From positions 1 through 64,000 of the forward strand of contig NZ_JADQDC010000011.1 in the NCBI RefSeq assembly GCF_015694345.1: DNA of 64,000 nt. Direction: 5' to 3'. This document shows positions 60,025-64,000 of this stretch, piece by piece. The translations under genes and the position numbers were made by a program. How positions within the stretch are numbered: position 1 is the first letter of the stretch; the number at the start of each line of letters is the position of its first letter. The notes beneath the pieces are model-generated. The model made no database searches, was not told where the DNA came from, and saw only the letters and a list, made by a program, of their open reading frames with translations. This DNA comes from Novosphingobium jiangmenense. GTDB taxonomy: Bacteria > Pseudomonadota > Alphaproteobacteria > Sphingomonadales > Sphingomonadaceae.

Positions 60025-60906
60025 ATGAACAATCCACAGACATGGCTCCTTTCCGGGGGCGACTACGAAGTAACAGTTGCGCCGGAGATCGGCGGTTCGC
60101 TGCGAAGCCTGGACTGGAAGGGCCTCCCCGTGTTTCGCGAGGCCCCCGGGGATCACATCCTCGACGCGGCGTGCTTTCCTCTTGTGCCATTCTGCAACCG
60201 CATCGCGCATGGGATGTTCACGGCCGACGGCGTGACATGCAGGCTTTCGCCCAACTTCCCGGGCCCTTTCCATCCCCATGCGCTGCACGGCCATGGCTGG
60301 CTGGTACCTTGGCAAGTTGCAAGCCATGATTCGGCCTCGATCCGGATGGTTTACGACCACTCCGCGGATGAGTGGCCGTGGCGCTACCATGCTGAACAGC
60401 ACGTGCAGGTCTCGGTCGATGGGGTCCGGATCACGCTGAGCGTGACCAACACCGGACAGGGTGTCATGCCAGCGGGGCTTGGCCTTCACCCCTATTTCCC
60501 GCGGGACGACAACACCATCTACCTGGGCCTGCATCGCCGCGAATGGCAGACAGCGCCCGATGGCTTGCCCATCGCGCCGCTGGATGCCGCCAAGGCACTG
60601 GACTGGTGGCACGGCGCGCCAATCGGCAGCCGGCCGGTGGATACGATCCAGGATCTGCGCGAGGGTGCGCTCACGATCCGTCGCACTGCGCACGACCTTC
60701 TGATCGAGCTGCTGCCGTGCGACGCGTTTTCCTGCACGGGGGTCTACGTGCCGCCTGACGCCGACTTCTTCTGCATCGAACCACTCACCCACCCCACCGA
60801 TGCCGTCAATCGCGCCCCTGACCGCATGACGATGCTGGCGGAAGGCGAGACACTGGAAGCAAGCCTGCTGATCCGCGCCCGACATATCTCGTCGCATCAG
60901 GCTTGA
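60025..60906 (+). CDS. Aldose 1-epimerase-family protein
   Basis: A 293-residue galactose mutarotase-like protein. It has FCNRIAHGMF, HALHGHGWLVPW, the histidine in LGLHPYF and the glutamate in FCIEPLTHPTDAVNRAP, which match the general acid and base of aldose epimerases. The start at 60025 has AGG six bases before it; the ATG five codons earlier has no ribosome site. The gene stands between TetR and the dehydrogenase gene. It should interconvert anomers of the sugar released by the cluster, or act on a 3-keto sugar. Confidence 0.83.
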   Translation: MNNPQTWLLSGGDYEVTVAPEIGGSLRSLDWKGLPVFREAPGDHILDAACFPLVPFCNRIAHGMFTADGVTCRLSPNFPGPFHPHALHGHGWLVPWQVASHDSASIRMVYDHSADEWPWRYHAEQHVQVSVDGVRITLSVTNTGQGVMPAGLGLHPYFPRDDNTIYLGLHRREWQTAPDGLPIAPLDAAKALDWWHGAPIGSRPVDTIQDLREGALTIRRTAHDLLIELLPCDAFSCTGVYVPPDADFFCIEPLTHPTDAVNRAPDRMTMLAEGETLEASLLIRARHISSHQA

Positions 60907-60919
60907 CTTAACCGCACGA

Positions 60920-60940
60920 CAATCTAATCGCTGATTAAAT
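60920..60940. promoter_or_regulatory. TetR-type operator upstream of the Gfo/Idh/MocA gene
   Basis: The sequence AATCTAA-N6-GATTAAAT contains the perfect inverted repeat TAATC-GCT-GATTA. It is 52 bp upstream of the dehydrogenase start. Its match to 59142-59162 marks both as the same operator. Confidence 0.7.
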
Positions 60941-60991
60941 ATCGCGTGGCCGATCGGTTCATGGTGAGCCGCACCTGCACGGGAGGGAGCG

Positions 60992-62167
60992 ATGGAACCT
61001 GTCAGAATTGGCGTCGTCGGCGCGGGCGACATCAGCGCGGTCTATCTCAATGCTATCGCCCGCTCGCCTGCGCTTGATCTGCGGGCTGTTGCAACGCGTT
61101 CTCCTTTGGGGATTGCTGGTATGGCGACGCGGTTCGGTGCGCGTGCTGCGACGGTCGCAGAGCTCCTGGCGGACGATGCCATAGAGCTCGTCCTGAACCT
61201 TACGCCGGGCGTGGCACATGAGGAAATCAATGCTGCAGCGCTTGAAGCGGGCAAGCACGTCTATTCCGAAAAGCCCTTCGCCCTGTCGCATACCGGCGCG
61301 CGCAGGCTCGCGGATCTTGCCGAGCGGCGCGGACTGCTGATCGGATCGGCACCAGACACGTTCTACGGCAGCGCACACCAGGCGGCCCGCAAGGCACTGG
61401 ACGCAGGCGCAATCGGCAGGCCGGTGTTCGGCACATCGTTCCTTGGGCTGCCGGGCCTCGAACACTTCCATCCCAACCCGGAAGCGTTCTACCGGGCCGG
61501 AGGCGAACCGCCGTTCGACGCCGGGCCGTACTACACGACGATGTGGATCAACCTGCTGGGACCGGTGAAGCGGGTGTTCTCGATGTCCGGCGCAGGGAGG
61601 ACAGAGCGGACCATCCGTCGCGGGCCGCGCCAGGGCGAAGCCTTCCCGGTAACGGTCGACACCTCGTTCAACACGGTGCTTGAATTCGAGGAAGCCTCGG
61701 TCAGCTTCATCATTTCACTCGACGTGGTGGTGCCGACGCTTCGGCCAGGCGAACTATACGGTTCTGACGGCATTCTAGCGATGGCAGACCCGATGTTCTT
61801 CGGTGGTGAGCCTACAGTGATTGCGCCACCCACGCCACGCGCCGCGCTCACGACCATTGATCAGGGCTTTGCCACGCCCAACCGGCATGACCATACCGGC
61901 CGCATCGTGGCCGACTATCGCGGTGCGGGGTTGGTCGATCTGGCACTCGCGATCCGCACTGGCAGCAAGCATCGTACCGGGGCTGAGTTCATCGTCCACT
62001 CGGTCGAAGTGATGGAGGCCATCGTCAAATCGGCAGCGTCGCGCACGGTGGTTGATCTCGTCTCCACCTGCGAGCGCCCTGCGACCATCGATTCGGAAGC
62101 CGACGCCGCCCTGATCGCGCTGACCGCATCACCGTTCGATCTGGCCGAAAGTGCGCCGGCCCACTGA
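60992..62167 (+). CDS. Gfo/Idh/MocA-family dehydrogenase, candidate glycoside 3-dehydrogenase
   Basis: A 391-residue oxidoreductase with an N-terminal NAD(P) fold (RIGVVGAGDISAVYLNAI), the catalytic-lysine motif YSEKPFAL, and a C-terminal Gfo/Idh/MocA domain with GPYYTTMWINLLGPVKRVF. Several members oxidise the C3 hydroxyl of glucosides to 3-keto sugars before C- or O-bond cleavage (for instance DgpA-type enzymes for puerarin). Here it is followed by DUF1080 and accompanied by the deglycosidase subunits, which supports that role. GGGAGG lies before the ATG. The redox partner (NAD or a 3-keto sugar acceptor) cannot be told. Confidence 0.86.
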   Translation: MEPVRIGVVGAGDISAVYLNAIARSPALDLRAVATRSPLGIAGMATRFGARAATVAELLADDAIELVLNLTPGVAHEEINAAALEAGKHVYSEKPFALSHTGARRLADLAERRGLLIGSAPDTFYGSAHQAARKALDAGAIGRPVFGTSFLGLPGLEHFHPNPEAFYRAGGEPPFDAGPYYTTMWINLLGPVKRVFSMSGAGRTERTIRRGPRQGEAFPVTVDTSFNTVLEFEEASVSFIISLDVVVPTLRPGELYGSDGILAMADPMFFGGEPTVIAPPTPRAALTTIDQGFATPNRHDHTGRIVADYRGAGLVDLALAIRTGSKHRTGAEFIVHSVEVMEAIVKSAASRTVVDLVSTCERPATIDSEADAALIALTASPFDLAESAPAH

Positions 62168-62197
62168 CATACCGCCAATTCCGTGGAGTTTCCCAGA

Positions 62198-63187
62198 TTG
62201 TCCGCAAAGCACTGCATTCTCGCCGCCAGCCTCGCCCTGCTCGCTCCCGCCAGCGCATTCGCTGCCGACGGTCCGCCCGATGGATCAACGCCTGAGCAGA
62301 AGGCCGCGATCGCCAAGGACCCGGCCTATCGCAAGCAGGATCTGGTGCTGACCAACCTTCCCCGCCAACGGATGGCACCGAAGAAGCTGTTCAATGGCCG
62401 CGACCTCACCGGATGGGACAGCTGGCTTGGCTATACCGTGCCGGCCACGACCTACGGCACGCCCAGCAGCGCGCCGATCGGGCTGAACCAGGATACCTTC
62501 GGGGTGTTCAAGGTGGTCACCGAGGACGGCGCACCCGCAATCTATTCCAGCGGCAAGCTGTTCGGCGGGCTGCTGACCAAGCAGTCCCACCGCAACTACC
62601 ACCTTCACGTCGAGTACAAGTGGGGCGCCAACACCTGGACGCCGATGCCGCGCAACAACGGGGTGCTCTATCACTCGCACGGGGCCTACGGCGCCTTCTT
62701 CGGCACGTGGATGAGCGCGATCGAATTCGAGGTGGTGCCGCACTCGGTCGGCATGCTGCTGACGGTCGGCGATTCGAAGGGCAAGCAATCGTTCGAGACG
62801 GTCGATTGGCGCGTAGGCGCGACAGTGCCGGTCGCCAACGACCCTTCGATCCCCTACCCGAGCCGCCGTTACTTCAAGGGCGGCCTGCCCTCGCGCCTGA
62901 CTTTCCCGACGTGGAACGTCGATGCCGGTAGCGACGCGGAAAAGCCGCTTGGCGAGTGGAACTCGCTCGACCTCTATGTCTTCGGCGACAAGTCGATCCA
63001 CGTGGTCAACGGCGTGCCGGTGATGGCCGCGACTAGCCTGACCACCAAGGACGCGAAGGGTCGTACGGTCCCACTGACCGGCGGCAAGATCCAGCTACAG
63101 TCGGAAGGGGCCGAAACGTACTTCCGCGCGATTACCATCGAGCCGATCAGCCGCCTCCCGACCATTGCCGAGCGCAAGCCGGGCTGA
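62198..63187 (+). CDS. Exported DUF1080 protein (3-keto-disaccharide hydrolase-like)
   Basis: A 329-residue protein with a signal peptide (cleavage near AFA-ADG) and one DUF1080 domain: LFNGRDLTGWDSWLGY, FGGLLTKQSHRNYHLHVEYKW, RNNGVLYHSH, IEFEVVPHS, GEWNSLDLYVFGDKSIHVVNGV and KIQLQSEGAETYFRAITIEP. Such proteins are now named 3-keto-disaccharide hydrolases after work on related glycoside-cleaving routes. The start is uncertain: a GTG at 62183 has no ribosome site, and a TTG at 62198 has GGAG nine bases upstream and gives a clean signal peptide; the TTG was chosen. It is the second gene of the operon. Confidence 0.82.
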   Translation: MSAKHCILAASLALLAPASAFAADGPPDGSTPEQKAAIAKDPAYRKQDLVLTNLPRQRMAPKKLFNGRDLTGWDSWLGYTVPATTYGTPSSAPIGLNQDTFGVFKVVTEDGAPAIYSSGKLFGGLLTKQSHRNYHLHVEYKWGANTWTPMPRNNGVLYHSHGAYGAFFGTWMSAIEFEVVPHSVGMLLTVGDSKGKQSFETVDWRVGATVPVANDPSIPYPSRRYFKGGLPSRLTFPTWNVDAGSDAEKPLGEWNSLDLYVFGDKSIHVVNGVPVMAATSLTTKDAKGRTVPLTGGKIQLQSEGAETYFRAITIEPISRLPTIAERKPG

Positions 63188-63205
63188 TCCTGAGGAGCGG
63201 GCATC

Positions 63206-64000
63206 ATGGCAGAAACGGTATTCGAGCAGGTAACCGCCGAACAGGACCTGCTCGACGTCAGCGAGGTCCGCGCAGCTGCCGAGCCGCTGATGCCCGAAGC
63301 CTACCGCAGCTTCGTCAACAACGTCGGCATGGAGCACACGCTGCATGACGACATAGCGGCGTGGCAGGCAATGCACTTGCGCCCGCGCGCGCTGGTTGAC
63401 GTCGCCCACATCGATACCTCGGTCACCGTGCTCGGCCAGCAGATCGCAATGCCCATCATGACCGCGCCGTTTGTCGGTTCGACGCTGGTCAATCCCGAAG
63501 GCGAGGTGGCGACCGCGCGTGGTGCGATGGCAGCGGGCACGATCACCACGCTCAGCATGATGGGCACGCGCCCGCCCGAGGCGGTGGGCGCTGTGGCTGC
63601 GGGGCGCTACTGGCAGCAGATTTACTTCATGCGCGATCGCGGCGTGGTGAAGGACGTGGTCGAGCGGGCCGTGGCTGCGGGCGCATCGGCGCTGTGCTTC
63701 ACGGTCGATCTTCCCGTCATGCCGGCCTTCCCGCGCCCCATGCGCCTAGCCGCTCAAGCGCTGTTCCAGCGGTGGCAGGAGCCGGAGCACATGATGTATG
63801 CCGTCCGCGATTATGCCGACCGGCCGATGGGTGCGACTTTCCCCGATGCCGCCGCAACCTGGGCCGACGTGGAATGGATGCGCAGTCTCTCCAACCTCCC
63901 GCTCATCCTGAAAGGCGTAATCCGGCCTGACGACGCGATGCGCGCACGCGACCACGGCGCCAGCGCGCTGATCGTATCGAACCATGCCGGACAGGGCCTG
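63206..64000 (+). CDS. FMN-dependent alpha-hydroxy acid dehydrogenase/oxidase, partial
   Basis: The gene runs off the window; 265 codons are visible from ATG 63206, which has GAGGAG eight bases upstream. The TIM-barrel FMN family (lactate, glycolate and mandelate dehydrogenases) is recognised by LRPRALVDVAHIDTSV, MPIMTAPFVGSTLVNPEGE, the QIYFMRDR strand and the FMN-contact lysine in LPLILKGVI, then ALIVSNHAGQGL at the edge. The conserved active-site His-Gly-Gly region is just reached (NHAG instead of NHGG). It is likely the third gene of the operon and would oxidise a 2-hydroxy acid or sugar-derived alcohol. Confidence 0.85.
   Translation, partial: MAETVFEQVTAEQDLLDVSEVRAAAEPLMPEAYRSFVNNVGMEHTLHDDIAAWQAMHLRPRALVDVAHIDTSVTVLGQQIAMPIMTAPFVGSTLVNPEGEVATARGAMAAGTITTLSMMGTRPPEAVGAVAAGRYWQQIYFMRDRGVVKDVVERAVAAGASALCFTVDLPVMPAFPRPMRLAAQALFQRWQEPEHMMYAVRDYADRPMGATFPDAAATWADVEWMRSLSNLPLILKGVIRPDDAMRARDHGASALIVSNHAGQGL

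Overview
The window reads as high-GC alphaproteobacterial DNA, most likely a sphingomonad close to Novosphingobium or Sphingobium. That placement is inferred from gene content only: five TonB-dependent receptor (TBDR) loci, many SDRs and SnoaL-like proteins, BVMO, KstD-like, DUF6152 and DUF1214 families, and a dispersed hairpin repeat of a type common in that group. No rRNA, tRNA, CRISPR array, phage or intact insertion sequence was seen. The strand is a patchwork of catabolic islands, each with its own importer, transporter, enzymes and regulator. There are several broken genes: a TBDR with an internal deletion, a carboxylesterase cut short, a VOC-family remnant and an AraC regulator lacking its N-terminus.

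Region 1 (about 0.2-25.7 kb) looks like one large regulon. It holds a BVMO behind the E1/E2 genes of a 2-oxo-acid dehydrogenase (no E3), and an OYE-type reductase operon with MFS, SDR, alpha/beta hydrolase and DUF1214 genes. Two overlapping Lrp/AsnC genes, a SnoaL/KstD-like/SDR operon, a sulfotransferase/COQ4-like/SnoaL operon, and a TBDR followed by an MFS and an alcohol dehydrogenase gene complete it. Five promoter regions share a dyad of identical geometry, ACGCAAAA-N26-TTTTGCGT (42 bp) or a degenerate form of it, and a sixth copy is orphaned. The enzymes suggest breakdown of a ketone-bearing alicyclic, steroid- or terpenoid-like compound; the substrate cannot be read from sequence.

Region 2 (25.7-32.2 kb) has an N-terminally short AraC regulator divergent from quinone oxidoreductase, TauD-type dioxygenase, beta-keto acid cleavage enzyme and small hydrolase genes, followed by a TBDR pseudogene. 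Region 3 (32.3-43.1 kb) is a shikimate/quinate-type catabolic cluster: an AroE-like dehydrogenase, a TBDR, an AAHS-type MFS, a TetR regulator, a QuiC/QsuB-type 3-dehydroshikimate dehydratase, a DUF3237 protein and two exported esterases, one truncated. A 23-bp operator with one mismatch lies before both the TBDR and the tetR/dehydratase pair.

Region 4 (43.3-51.0 kb) has two membrane proteins, a degenerate-rhodanese/SMP-30 fusion, a TBDR, and three exported proteins of unknown role, closed by a hairpin repeat. Region 5 (51.1-56.5 kb) has sulfite dehydrogenase genes sorA/sorB with a CysB-like regulator, a class II-like cytochrome c and a short-plug TBDR. Region 6 (56.8-64.0 kb) has the two subunits of a C-glycoside deglycosidase-like enzyme, a phytanoyl-CoA dioxygenase-like protein, a TetR regulator, an aldose epimerase, a Gfo/Idh/MocA dehydrogenase, a DUF1080 protein and an FMN-dependent 2-hydroxy acid dehydrogenase. 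A shared 21-bp palindromic operator precedes both the deglycosidase and the Gfo/Idh/MocA genes, pointing to a 3-keto-sugar route for C- or O-glycosides.
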